From: Craspedostauros australis | Taxonomy: Eukaryota; Bacillariophyta; Bacillariophyceae; Mastogloiales; Achnanthaceae | Reading direction: 5' to 3' | Length of the DNA stretch: 64,000 bases | Assembly: GCA_026770025.1 (NCBI GenBank) | Contig: JAMXDE010000022.1 | Location: 558,001 to 622,000 of the forward strand | Shown: positions 19,887-30,486 of the stretch, piece by piece | Position numbering within the stretch: position 1 is the first letter of the stretch | How the letters are laid out: each line of letters starts with the position of its first letter | Program-made: the position numbers and the translations under genes | Notes under the pieces: generated by a model | Told to the model about the DNA's origin: nothing | Seen by the model: only the letters and a program-made list of their open reading frames with translations | Database searches by the model: none

Positions 19887-21380
19887 TCATCCCGCTGCCT
19901 GGCATTGGCGCATCAGATCTTCCAACGTCCTCGCCGTCTCCCAACACGACATCATGACGCCGGATATCGTCGTGGCACGCTCTTGCGGAGCCAAATTTAC
20001 AGCTCGTTGGACAAGGGCCACGTACAGCTTCAATTCCGGCACGAGCGCACAGCACAGCCGCTGTCGTCCCACCTGCGTTACGGGCGTTCGGAATTCATGG
20101 CGTTCGCTGCCGTGCGTTTCGTTGGGGAATTGGCGGAACAGTTCGGCCTGATCGATGCGTTGGGCATCGCCCTTCACGATGGCGGTGCGCATCAGGAAGT
20201 CATCGAGATGCTGCAGATCGCCCCACAGATGTTCCGTGCGCACGACCATGATTTCCTTGTCGGGCGGTATGGAATTCGCTGTTGTCGTTATGATGCTTGC
20301 GTCAGCGTTGTCGCTGTTGTCGTTGGCGATGGAGCCGACTGTCTTGTTCCAGTAGAAGGCGTGGTTGAAGTAGAGATGGTTGCTTGCCATGGAGGTATCG
20401 CCACGTATCGTCCTCCAAGCCAATTCCGTGCAATTCTCAGCATCATCATCAGTATTGCCGTTCACACTGACTGTTGTTTGCTTTGGAGTGGAAACCAAAC
20501 TGGACGCGAACATGTTGATGTTCGGAAAGCACTCAAAGAACTTGGTGGCCCACAGCTTGGGCTTGTACGCCAATCGCTGCCGGTTCCTCGTGATGGTGTT
20601 GTTGACGGCGCACGCCTTGGAGTCATGATGCGCGATCGGCTGACAGTGCGACGGGTTCGTGTAATGATACCACGACACGGCCCTGTCGACGGGATTGCGC
20701 AACGTCCACAGCAAGGTGGTGGACGATGCGATGACGCTAGGTGACGGGATGATGTCGCCGCAGTGGATACTGCCGACCGTGTGCTGCGACAGCACCGTCT
20801 CCACCGTCATGTTGCCGATCCGGAATCGTTCCTCGCATTCCTGCCTGCGTTTTGGATTCTTGCGCATGCGGCATGTGACCTGCAGTGTGTTGCGCACAGT
20901 CTCGCCGCCCGTCTTGCCCACGTGGACGAGCACGATGCGTCGTCGCTGTTGCTGTTTTTGTCCATTGCTGTTGTTGTTGTCAATGTTGGTGGCTTGGGGA
21001 TGATGCTCACCTGCCGCAATGACGGAAGAAATGGGTGGTGACAGATCCAGTTTGGGCAACGTCACGTGCACGACTCCTGGAGCCTCTTGAATGCCTTCCG
21101 CAGCAGTCTCGCTCACTCTCGCACGATGATCGCCAAGGTGCCTCGTCTCGTCTTCGACGTCGGTGCTGAATGGCATCCACCCTGCTTGTTGCGCCATCGC
21201 GGAACTTGATGCAGCTGCCGATGACGATGGCAATGACGGTGGCACGTCGATATCTGCCAACCAGAGGATGTTGTAGATGAAGACCACGAGGGTGCAGCAG
21301 AGAGCACCGATCCGCAACCTGAACGAACCATTCTTCGTTCGCCCCTGCGGACTTCGCTGTATCGTTACCATGGCCCGCAC
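19887..21380 (-). CDS. Type II membrane sulfotransferase, 497 aa
   Basis: Predicted Golgi enzyme that transfers sulfate from PAPS to a carbohydrate or protein. A short basic N-terminus is followed by one signal anchor (IGALCCTLVVFIYNILWLA, about residues 24-42) and a Ser/Ala/Gln-rich stem to about residue 145. The catalytic domain begins with IVLVHVGKTGGETVR (149-163), the 5'-phosphosulfate-binding loop, with Lys156 in the expected position. LRNPVDRAVSWYHY (227-240) is the 3'-phosphate-binding motif with its Arg and Ser. Further features are MVVRTEHLWGDLQHLDDF near the C-terminus and several N-x-S/T sites. The length and layout fit diatom carbohydrate sulfotransferases. The substrate cannot be inferred. 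The start may be the second Met (residue 4). It lies divergent to the RNA polymerase gene across a 685-base spacer. Confidence 0.85.
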   Translation of the reverse strand: MRAMVTIQRSPQGRTKNGSFRLRIGALCCTLVVFIYNILWLADIDVPPSLPSSSAAASSSAMAQQAGWMPFSTDVEDETRHLGDHRARVSETAAEGIQEAPGVVHVTLPKLDLSPPISSVIAAGEHHPQATNIDNNNSNGQKQQQRRRIVLVHVGKTGGETVRNTLQVTCRMRKNPKRRQECEERFRIGNMTVETVLSQHTVGSIHCGDIIPSPSVIASSTTLLWTLRNPVDRAVSWYHYTNPSHCQPIAHHDSKACAVNNTITRNRQRLAYKPKLWATKFFECFPNINMFASSLVSTPKQTTVSVNGNTDDDAENCTELAWRTIRGDTSMASNHLYFNHAFYWNKTVGSIANDNSDNADASIITTTANSIPPDKEIMVVRTEHLWGDLQHLDDFLMRTAIVKGDAQRIDQAELFRQFPNETHGSERHEFRTPVTQVGRQRLCCALVPELKLYVALVQRAVNLAPQERATTISGVMMSCWETARTLEDLMRQCQAAG

Positions 21381-22065
21381 GGGTAAAATGCTTGGACGTT
21401 TGGACGTTCACTTGAAGTGCTCCATGTCCTCGTCCTCCTCCTTCTCTTCGTCTCGTCTTGTCTCCCTCTTGCTATCTTGTGTGAAGTGTTGCTCCAGCTA
21501 CGAGCTTCTCTGACGGTATGAATAGTCGTACTTGTAGTCTCTGAGAGTGTGGTCTGAGAGTGTGGCGGAGTGCAGTGGGTGGTACGGCCATCCGTTCCAG
21601 GGCGGCAGTGTGTGGAATGCGAGTACGCGCATTGATCCGTTTCCAACACGAGAAATGGGAATGTCGGCATTGTGGGGAAAGACCATTTCGCATGTTTCAT
21701 TCGGATGAATCGTGTTCTCTTTCGACATGAAACGTTAAAAGACGTTAAACATGCAGCAGTCCACGGAGTCCTTGCCAAAGCACCAAAACTGCCCGCCGAC
21801 ACACGCTCGCCCAAAATGTGCGTGTGTTGTGCGGTTGCGCGGTTGTTACCGTGCTTGTGGGGTGTTGCGTGATGAAGATCACCACCACGCAAAACCCAGG
21901 TCCATCACATCACACCACACCAACACAAAGCCCAAGTTCATACTCATACTCATACGATCTACACATCCATACCAGTCAGTCCTTCCCCAACAACACAGTC
22001 ACGCAAGTAACCACGCAAAGCATCGAAGACTGTGACATGGAGAAGAAGCGAGCAAGGAGTCCACG
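21381..22065. promoter_or_regulatory. Shared divergent promoter region, sulfotransferase and RdRP genes
   Basis: The two genes are transcribed away from this 685-base spacer, so both promoters must lie here. A short direct repeat agagtgtggtctgagagtgtgg is at 21544-21565. No TATA box is convincing. Nothing else is supported. Confidence 0.45.
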
Positions 22066-25000
22066 ATGCTGATTGATGATGCCTTTGTCGGAGCCTGCGT
22101 CTTGTACAATGGAGAAAAGGCAATCATCAAGAAGAAATGCAAGAGAAAGATCTGGCTTTCCTTTCCTGCAGCCGACAGATCGGATCGATGCGTCTTCCCC
22201 AAGAGCTGCACGATGCTGAACGCAGCTGCGACACCAAGCCACGTTGGGAGTATTCACTGCAGCCACAGCGGTGATGTTTCGAGCATGTCCCATTCCGCCT
22301 TCTCATCCTGGTATCGATCTCGACCAAGTTCCATGGGATCAAGGCAGCGTGCAGCCAGCGCAAATCTTGCTGCCTCATACCAGAAACCGACATCCGTCCG
22401 TCTCTCAACTTCGCATCAAGCTGATCAGACAGACCCTGATTGCACGAATGTCATCAAGGATGTTGAAGCCGACTGTGATGACGTTCGAAGCACAAGTGAG
22501 AAGGAGTCTGCCCATAATGCCACCCGTGATGCCACCCTTGGTGCTGCGCGTAATGCTGCGAGTTATGTGAGCGTCAGCAGCTCAAACAGCGCCGACGACA
22601 AGCGCGAAGAAGACGACTTGGTAAAAGAGTTAATCAGCGCCACTCCCGCAAGCAGACAGCAGGATGACAGCATGTACGAGGTTGTGTCGGTCTCGTACCA
22701 TCGCAAAACGACACCGCGCAGTCGCAGGCCATACGTGCAGCGTTCTTTGCCGCGAGCGTTCGGAATCCAAACCGCCTTGGCATCCGAGGCTGCGTCTTCA
22801 TCCATTGTGTCTGGCTTCACGAGCTGGAAGACTGCGAGGTCCACGGATGAGGTCAAATTGGCGCCGGTGCAGCGACAACGGCAACAGTCGCAAGTACAGT
22901 TGCTGTCACAGCAATCGTCACGATCTCAATCGCAGTCTCATTCTCAATTGCAATCGACCGGAGCTGAAAGCGAGGTTAGCGAAGAGGCGGCAGAAGAACA
23001 AGAGAAGGACGACGGCAGCAAGCGTGAAAAGGATGCTGTCATTGTGAAGCAGCAGCGCCAAGACGAAGCACGCCCATGCTTTACGCCTATTCACGAAGTC
23101 CATCCATTACAATGCCATGTGCCACCACTCATCCATCAAGACGCAAAGCCGGATCCGTCCATAAAGAGCGGGTCACTGCCGGCCCATGTACCTATTAGGC
23201 CCACACATGAGGAGGAGGAGGAGGAAGACAAAGCTGTGGTACCGGCAGTCCCCAAACAAGCTATCAAAAGTGCGAATGGGCCGGCGATGGCATTGTGGGA
23301 TATCCCCATCCTTCGGATCGATCACATTAACGCGTCCTTCGACCATCCCCTCTTCCGACAGCAAGGCACGGGTAAATGCAAGGGTCCCGAGCGGGAGCAA
23401 ACCATTGCGTATCAGATATTTGGAGAACGCCTTTTCGAAATCCACGGCGAGCTGCCTTACAGCACAAGTGATCTGCGTCAGGGCACTGCAGCGCCTGCAA
23501 CTAGCCATGCTGGCACGCACAGCAATGATGAATCATCCAACGAGACAATCTTCAAGTACAACGTAGCCAAGAGCGCACACAAGACGAATGGGCAGGATCC
23601 GAACATCCCTTCGTTGCCCACCAGGTTCCGTCTGGATGACCGCGTATTCGAGCTTCTCTGCACCAAGAACCACAAACGCAAGGGTGGCGGAGGCAAAGGG
23701 TTTGCTGGTGCGAACCCAAATGTGCTTGCGGCGTACTACGTCATGACGCAAGGTGCCAACAAACCAGCGATAGACCTGCAAGGAGAGCTCTCGAAGTGGT
23801 GTGACTTCGCTTCTCTCCCTCTTCTCAAAGTCAGCGCCAGGCTCGAACTCTTCTTTACGCCCGCCAACAAGAGCAGCAGGAAAGGCCTTCCCCTGCTCAT
23901 GTTCAAGACCCTAACTCCAGAATCATTCTCTCCAGATCTGGCACGAACAGCAGACACCATCAACACAAAAACAAAGAACAAAACCAACAAGCCAAGGAAG
24001 GGCCTCACGCACGTGCTGGATGTGGAACGTGACTTTGAGGACATCCTGGTGGAGGATTGCCACGAAGGGTGCGGCTTCATCCCACGACGCATGATCGAAA
24101 TGTTCATGGGATCGAACGCGGTTGGGAAACGCACGCGTTGCCTCCAGGTCCGCATCGTGCTGCCGAAGTTTGGCTTGTTCAAGGGAATGCTGCAGGAAAA
24201 ACCAGGCATATCGAAGATTCAACTTCCACCATCCTGCAGAAAAGTTGGCCCGTCGAAGCGCAGGGACTATCACAAAGCTGGACTACTGTTGGTGAATGGC
24301 GCCTTTCCCTCCTCCAAGACTGTGCAGATGGCGAAGATTCTGGGATATCACGACGACCCTGACAATATCAGCATCCCCAAATCATTCGAGACGAAAAAGA
24401 TCTCACCCATGATGCAGGATCTGTGGAAGGCGAAGGGAGTTCCGGTCGATGTCATACGGACCTACGATAAGGCACAGAAGAGGGATCCGACGCAGATCCA
24501 GCATGCATCCTTGGTGGGAACCGCCGATCCGACGGATGGTGGCATCCCGGAAGGCTGGGTGTTCATTCCCGGTCTGTACGATTCGCAGAATGCCTGCGTC
24601 GAGGTCAATTCCGAGGCAGCACGCAAGAAGGGTAGAATCCCAATCGACGGACTCGATGACATGCCGAAACTCTTCGTGTCGCGGTTCCCCTGCATCGGCG
24701 TCGAGGACGGTGTGCTGGTACCGGTGCTGCGTGAACGGCCAGTCGAGGAAACGGGAATGTCACAAAGGGATTGGGAGTTTCTCAATGATCAACCGTTCGG
24801 TTCGATCATCTTTGGCAACTCCCGCGATGGCAAGGCTCCGTTGCCTACTGTGATCGCGAGCGGTGACTTGGATGGTGATCTATACTTTGTGTGCTGGAAC
24901 AAATCCATCGTGACTTCCATCATCGACATCCCCGTTCATCTTCCAGTCGTTGCAGAAGACAATGCTGCCGGTGTTGGTTGTGCTGGTTGTGCTGGTTGTG

Positions 25001-25716
25001 CTGATGATGCTGATGACGGTGTTGGTAGTGGCGACGGCGATGGTACTGTTGTTGACACCAGCAGCAAAGCCAAGGGTTGCAATCAAGTTGAATCTATCGA
25101 AAGTGGTGCAGAGGTGGCATCGCAATGGCCAAAGGACACCTGGTTCTCGCTTACCCAGCTGTACGCTTCCAATATCTTGCGCGAAATCGAAACGGACTAC
25201 ATCATCAAGGCGCTGTTCGCGGGGCGGACCAAGGTGGCGAGGCTTCACGACAACGATCGGACGCACCCGGACGCCATCCAGTTCGGGGTTGCGTTCAAGA
25301 GAGCGCTGGACTTGCACAAACACGGTGGCACGGTACCGCTCTCAAAGCGTCTTTGGCGGTTTCTGTCGCCAGCGTTGCACAAGTACCTTCGAGATGACGG
25401 GGGTGCAAGGATGAGCAAGAATGTGGAGGATACCGACGACGGCGGCGGCGGCGTTCGAATGCGAGGGACGCCGACGGATTGCGAGAAAGAAGCGAACGAT
25501 GACGACATCGAATGCAGCGGGCCCATGGTTGGGAGCAAAGGAGGGGGTGTTGATCCCGGTGTTTCCAGCAGCAGTGGTGTCAACAATTCAAAGCCAGACC
25601 ACGTCCTGCAAAGAGTCAAAAAGGAGGGGAGGAGGAGACGCGCAGCAGATGCCGAACCGATGGATTCCACAATACCGAAATACATTTCTATCTATCACGA
25701 TTGTGCTGGGTGGTGA
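22066..25716 (+). CDS. Eukaryotic RNA-dependent RNA polymerase (RNA-silencing type), 1216 aa
   Basis: This family copies single-stranded RNA into double-stranded RNA to feed Dicer and Argonaute silencing. The N-terminal 410 residues are Ser/Gln/Glu-rich and look disordered. The polymerase part starts near IPILRIDHINASFDH. Family landmarks in order are: VEDCHEGCGFIPRRMIEMF; CLQVRIVLPKFGLFKGML (the Q-x-R...G-x-K-G block, about 685-702); GGIPEGWVFIP (the G-x-V-F-V-like motif); KLFVSRFPCIGVEDG; and IASGDLDGDLYFVCWN, with the catalytic Asp triad D934, D936, D938. Downstream, HPDAIQFGVAFKRALDLHKHGGTV matches the conserved post-catalytic helix. The DLDGD form is that of the alpha-type plant and animal enzymes, although the sequence is divergent (SGDLDGD instead of SGSDLDGD). 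It is an intact single exon. The start could also be the in-frame Met at 22210. Confidence 0.88.
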   Translation: MLIDDAFVGACVLYNGEKAIIKKKCKRKIWLSFPAADRSDRCVFPKSCTMLNAAATPSHVGSIHCSHSGDVSSMSHSAFSSWYRSRPSSMGSRQRAASANLAASYQKPTSVRLSTSHQADQTDPDCTNVIKDVEADCDDVRSTSEKESAHNATRDATLGAARNAASYVSVSSSNSADDKREEDDLVKELISATPASRQQDDSMYEVVSVSYHRKTTPRSRRPYVQRSLPRAFGIQTALASEAASSSIVSGFTSWKTARSTDEVKLAPVQRQRQQSQVQLLSQQSSRSQSQSHSQLQSTGAESEVSEEAAEEQEKDDGSKREKDAVIVKQQRQDEARPCFTPIHEVHPLQCHVPPLIHQDAKPDPSIKSGSLPAHVPIRPTHEEEEEEDKAVVPAVPKQAIKSANGPAMALWDIPILRIDHINASFDHPLFRQQGTGKCKGPEREQTIAYQIFGERLFEIHGELPYSTSDLRQGTAAPATSHAGTHSNDESSNETIFKYNVAKSAHKTNGQDPNIPSLPTRFRLDDRVFELLCTKNHKRKGGGGKGFAGANPNVLAAYYVMTQGANKPAIDLQGELSKWCDFASLPLLKVSARLELFFTPANKSSRKGLPLLMFKTLTPESFSPDLARTADTINTKTKNKTNKPRKGLTHVLDVERDFEDILVEDCHEGCGFIPRRMIEMFMGSNAVGKRTRCLQVRIVLPKFGLFKGMLQEKPGISKIQLPPSCRKVGPSKRRDYHKAGLLLVNGAFPSSKTVQMAKILGYHDDPDNISIPKSFETKKISPMMQDLWKAKGVPVDVIRTYDKAQKRDPTQIQHASLVGTADPTDGGIPEGWVFIPGLYDSQNACVEVNSEAARKKGRIPIDGLDDMPKLFVSRFPCIGVEDGVLVPVLRERPVEETGMSQRDWEFLNDQPFGSIIFGNSRDGKAPLPTVIASGDLDGDLYFVCWNKSIVTSIIDIPVHLPVVAEDNAAGVGCAGCAGCADDADDGVGSGDGDGTVVDTSSKAKGCNQVESIESGAEVASQWPKDTWFSLTQLYASNILREIETDYIIKALFAGRTKVARLHDNDRTHPDAIQFGVAFKRALDLHKHGGTVPLSKRLWRFLSPALHKYLRDDGGARMSKNVEDTDDGGGGVRMRGTPTDCEKEANDDDIECSGPMVGSKGGGVDPGVSSSSGVNNSKPDHVLQRVKKEGRRRRAADAEPMDSTIPKYISIYHDCAGW

Positions 25717-26061
25717 GCATAACCATGGAGGGTCATACTCGTAGTGATACTACTACATACAGATTGTTGCTGAACACCAGCTCGATGTTGTTTGCAATTC
25801 ACTGTTTTCATCATGTCTCTCAGTGTCTTTGGCGAATACTTGCTCCGCTGCGCTGATTCAGTCTTTCCGTTGCATCGCAGAACAACTTTGCAGCCTTAGC
25901 TTGCGCGACTTCGCTATTTCGTTTACGGAGAGCATGCACGACTGTGATACGCCATCACCATGCGCTCTCTGTCTCTCTGTCTCTTCTGCATACGATCGGT
26001 GCTGAACAAGGACAGAACTGGGCGCCATGCTCTCCTTCGGAGCGTGATACATCGCATAATA

Positions 26062-27118
26062 TCATACGAACCGACATCGGCAACACGGACATGGTATCGA
26101 CTGCAGCTGCGCCAAGCTATCGTCATGCGTGTTCTGCTGGCTTCCCTCCCGCACTCGCCTGCCTTGCGACACGATCATGTAATCGACGATGCAATCCTCA
26201 TGGAAGGCATGCGAGCATTGGCCGTTTTTAGAGAAGATCAGGTCGTCACCGATCTCGAAGGATTCCATGCAGATGACGCATTCGTGGGATACGATGCTTG
26301 GTGTCTTTGTTTGGGGTGTGTGCAATGTTCCCGTTCGAGTCTCTGCATTGCTGTTCGATGGATGGCCATCACTCGGTGGATAAGAGAGAGGTTTGTTGCT
26401 CACGGCAGAGCTCAGGGGGTGCGTCGTCTGCATGTCATCGTCTGAGACGTCGCTGCTGTTCTGCAGATGGGGGGCGAGGTCCTCAAAATTCAGTGTTGCA
26501 CCATCTTTCGTCGCCTCATGAAATTCATCTTTGTGATTGGATCCCGCCGGGCCAACGCAGAGTGGGTTGGACTCGGAAAGTGTCTGCTCCCAAGATTAGG
26601 ATGATTTCATATTGCATAGTGTTGTATTATGATACGGAATAGTGTGTGAGTGAGCATGAACGCAGAGATAGAGATGGAAACAGAGACGTTGGCGAGAGAC
26701 GTGTGGATGAGCGCACCGACATTCGCAAGTAACCGATCACAAGCACTCCAGACGAGAGTGCTCATTATGGGCACGATCTTTCGCATCTTTCATTGCCAGT
26801 TCTCACCATCCTCATGTGTTGACACCGGAAGAGTCCCAAGATCACCTGTCTGAGCTCCTGATCGATGAGTTCCTCGCGCTCCGTTCGCAGCTCCTGCTGA
26901 ATGCGCCTGTGCTCCCTGCGGTCCATGGTGCGCTGCTCTCGAGCATTGCGGTCGCGAAGATGCCGGCCTCTGCCATTGGATTCAATACGACTCAAGAAGT
27001 CCTCGCGTCGACGCCGTCGTCTCCTGCGGCGCCTCCTCTGGTGACGCTGCGCATCCGTCTGATCTGCGCGGGATCTCCGCTTGGATGTCGCAGCATCGAA
27101 CCAGTCGAGGAACATCAC
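26062..27118 (-). CDS. RING-finger protein, two exons, about 278 aa
   Basis: Probable E3 ubiquitin ligase. Exon 1 (27118-26807) encodes MMFLDWFDAATSKRRS, then an Arg-rich run and a charged helix (about residues 40-90). The donor is GTGAGA; the intron is 26806-26587, with a CCTAATC branch-point-like word and acceptor TTGGGAG. Exon 2 (26586-26062) continues in phase 0 with QTLSESNPLCVGP and an acidic stretch. The C-terminal RING is CVIC-x(14)-C-x-HAFHEDC-x(n)-CPCC: cysteines at the first, second and third pairs, His-x-x-His replaced by HAFH, and the last pair CPCCRCRF. The insertion between the third and fourth zinc-ligand pairs (about 35 residues) is longer than usual. If unspliced, only the 123-residue RING part starting at 26433 would be made. 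Substrate unknown. Confidence 0.8.
26587..26806 (-). other. Intron of the RING gene
   Basis: Donor GTGAGAACT after CACATGAGGATG; branch-like CCTAATC about ten bases before the acceptor TTGGGAG. Both exons are whole codon multiples (312 and 525 bases). Confidence 0.7.
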
Positions 27119-27250
27119 GGCGTGCGGAGTGGAGTATGACTATGCAGAGCTGCAAGAGTCGTTGAATATCAACACAGACAAGTGAGTGTTGATGCAGATG
27201 TAGCTGGAGATGTGGACATGGATGAAGCTGAAGATGTGGATCAATGATCA

Positions 27251-29441
27251 CATGAGATGGTGTGGAGGTGACCTTGTCTCTCTATCGCTCTCCTCCTCTG
27301 CTTGTCTCCTCCATGTGCTATGATGTGATTGGTGTTGTGTTCCAGTATGTTGGATTTCATGGGTCTGGTTCTGCGATGTGGAGAGGTCGCCAAAACAGTG
27401 GTCACGCCAGTTCAGTCCTGTGAAGCCGATTGGGTCACGATCAAGGCAAAGCGACACAGAGCATCTGTTAGTGACGACATCATGACGTCACATAATGACG
27501 CATGGCAGGCGCGACTACAACACAAACGAAGCGAACAATCACAAAGCATCATGCCAAGGAAATGATCACATCTTCCGCAACCCCAACCAGCACAGTCGCT
27601 CAATGACATGTGCACTTGCGGCGCAGTCGCCGCTCCTGGGGAGACACCCGCGACGAATCGCTCTGGCGGTGGATCACAGGCCTTTCCCTCCTCCCTCTTG
27701 GAGTGTGCGAGTGGTTTGCGGATGCCAACTCACCTCGATGGTTGGGACACAGCGCGTCTCTGCGTGCTCCACGGGCTGCGTTTCGCCTGAATTCGTTCCC
27801 ATTTGCCGGTCCTTTCCCTGGTATCAAAACACGGCAAGCGGACTATTTGCATGTGTTCAACATCACCAGTTTGCATCGAGCCGAAGACAAATGGCGCATT
27901 CCGGGTGCGAGTACGATCTATGACCGTGTTGGTCGTGCCTCAAGGGATGCTCCCTCCCCGCTTGGACACGATGTGTCTCTTCCCCTCCTGTTTGGGATGG
28001 AGGAAAACCGAAAGTTAGATACCGATCATGTGGAAACAGCATGGTCTGCACTGCTGGTACACGAACTCTTTCGCTGATCGACTCAGCGCAGATCTTGCTT
28101 GCACCACGACTGCACAGATTTGCAAAGACCCGCCAGCATGATGTGTTTTGTTCCTCGGCCGGGTCTCTCCCACCCAGTCGCCCTCTTTCGCTTGGATTAG
28201 AGGGGTTCGAGTGGCTATTTTTTGGCATGGCCGGCGACCCCAGCCAATCAAATGGCTTAGACTTTATCACTGCCACGAGCAAGCCATCCCATTGAAGGGT
28301 GAATTGAGGGGAGTTTGGGTGATTTTTCCCGAGCTTTGTTGCGCTTGGGGTTCTCATTTGGAACCGTGTGACGCAGACGATCTGTTCCCTGTCCGATCGA
28401 TTCTCGTTGTGAGCGCTGACAGAGGTGGTGGGATTGCGTGGTCGGTTTCGCACGAGGGATTGTGGAACTTTCACACTTTCTCAGAAATCACGTATTGAGC
28501 AAATAAACTGCAATTTTTACGTGCAGTATCTCCGTTTAAGTATCTCGAGGCGACAAACTCCATTGTCGTAACAGAACGACAATTCCGACCGATACGTTCA
28601 TGATATCGTTGTGATGGTACTATCTTATGCTCAGTATTGTTGTCGTTTATTACTAGTATTACCGCAATAGTACCAAGACATACGCAAAATTGACAAAATT
28701 GTTTTCTACAAAATCCCAACAAAACAAGGACAGAAGTGTTCCTTTGATGTGAACGGCGACACAGCAGTTGGCTGTTGAGATACTTCTGCCGGTAGTATCC
28801 GTTTTGGTATCATGTCGTCGGCTGTGACTTTGTGAACACAGTTGTGAGCGAGATTCTGGGTCTTTGTGTGACACCAGAAAACAACAACAACAACATCGGC
28901 ATCAAGATCGACAATGGCATCGGTGCTGTCGCCAGGTACAAGTACCCACAGGTCTGTGTTAGCTAGCAGGATGAGCTCACGCTACAAATGTACACAATAC
29001 TTGGCACACCGGTCATATGCAACACATGTGCACATCACAGCAAACCAATACCAAAATGACAATGATGATTACAATGGCGTAAACACGCTGCTGTCGGTCA
29101 CAGTCACCACTGTGGTCTGCAATATGGGTTGAATTCAGGATTGCAGCTTTAGCAACTTCACTGACGGGGCATCTGCTTTGGTGGTGGGCATGCCATATTG
29201 GCCGCAGCACAGGACCCACCCACCCATCTATTCATCCATGAAGATCATCCATCCTTGTACCAGTTCCGGCGATGGCATCCAGGTTGGGATCTTTCCTCTA
29301 CATTCAATGGGCAGAGATCCTTTGAAAAGTGTATGATTGTTGGTGTTGGAAAGAGTGTTGGAGCAATGTTGTGGTGGCCTTGCGCAAGCAGCAGGAAGCC
29401 TTGACACCATTGGACTCCATTCAACCTCAAGCATCCAGCTG
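27251..29441. other. Long spacer, no confirmed gene
   Basis: Open frames exist on both strands (27610-28077 plus, 155 codons; 28474-27863 minus, 203 codons), but they overlap each other, have unbiased composition and no motif I know. Either could be real; I cannot choose. A short poly(ACA) run lies near 28880. No RNA gene is evident. The 2.2-kb gap may contain old, eroded transposon sequence. Confidence 0.35.
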
Positions 29442-30247
29442 TGTCGAGATGTACATGCGTGTATATGTCAAGATGTACGTGTATATGTGCATCATTCACC
29501 TGTTATTCTCTTATTCATGTACAGATGGTACAACTACATTCGTGTCAATTGTATACTGTGATTTGTCAGAATCCCAGTGGAAATGGAACACACGAAAATG
29601 AGCAGATTTTCTGGAGGAAATTTGCAATCAACGATTTCTGAGAGAATCAGGAACATCGTCCGTCCATTCATCAATGGAAACGTATGGTATCGAGCGAAGC
29701 TCGATGTACCTCCCAACTAAGCCCCAGATGATGATATCATCTGACAGACCACAGCATCACCAATGGAACGTGACATCTGGAGGAACAGGACGACGACAGC
29801 TGACATAGACAGGATGTCATTGTGTCACCACATCAACATCTGTCTCCATGTCAGAAGCAGAAGGTGAAGATTTGATGACTGAAGGGCATGGAGATCATGG
29901 ATACATGAAGAGGAGTTCAAGTGGCAAGCACTCGTGGAGTAGAAGTCAGTAGTGAACGAATGGAGTGTTGGATGTGGAGTATGCATTGAACACAGAGTAT
30001 CATGTAGCACGAACATGCAACATTGAGAAGAGAGAGAATACGAATAGCAGCAAGAGAGCATCTCGCGTACCAACTCATAGTCGGAGACCAATCTACAAAA
30101 CACAGAGACGCGCCAAGAGCATTGGGCAAGAGAACGGAGACACAAAGAGGATCGGAGTGCTCAAGGAATGAAATAGCAAACAAAACAACTATCAACCAAC
30201 ACCGTCTTCCAAGATCGCAAGTTATCCGTCCACGGAACTTGCCAATA
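29442..30247. mobile_element. Copy of a dispersed LTR (about 806 bp), no target duplication seen
   Basis: The whole stretch aligns by eye with the 813-bp solo LTR at 58797-59609. Both begin tg(a/t)cgagatgtacatg and end cggaacttgccaa(c/t)a, with many shared internal words such as atggtacaactacattcgtgtc and cgtccgtcca. This copy is more diverged. No matching direct repeat flanks it (cagctg on one side, tgtgtg on the other). It may therefore be old, or one end of a larger lost element. Confidence 0.75.
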
Positions 30248-30486
30248 TGTGTGCTCTGTTCTCTGGATACTCTGGTGTTGCAGATTTGTAGCTTGTTGGT
30301 TGTTGCTGATTGCTGATTGCTTTGCAGTAGGTTCAATGTTCAATTCTCGATGCCTTGCCTGCTGCTGGTTGCTTTCTCCTGGATCCTTTCCATGGATTTG
30401 TTGTTTGTGGCTGCATGCCCAGCTCTCTTCTGGATATGCTTTTCTGGAATCTCTTGGTTGGGTAAACTGTGGATTCTCTGGTTGGG

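Noticed and set aside
28880-28900. Short AAC-rich run considered as a repeat-array or CRISPR-like unit
   Set aside because: It is simple microsatellite sequence; there are no spaced repeats, and CRISPR arrays are not expected in a eukaryotic nucleus.
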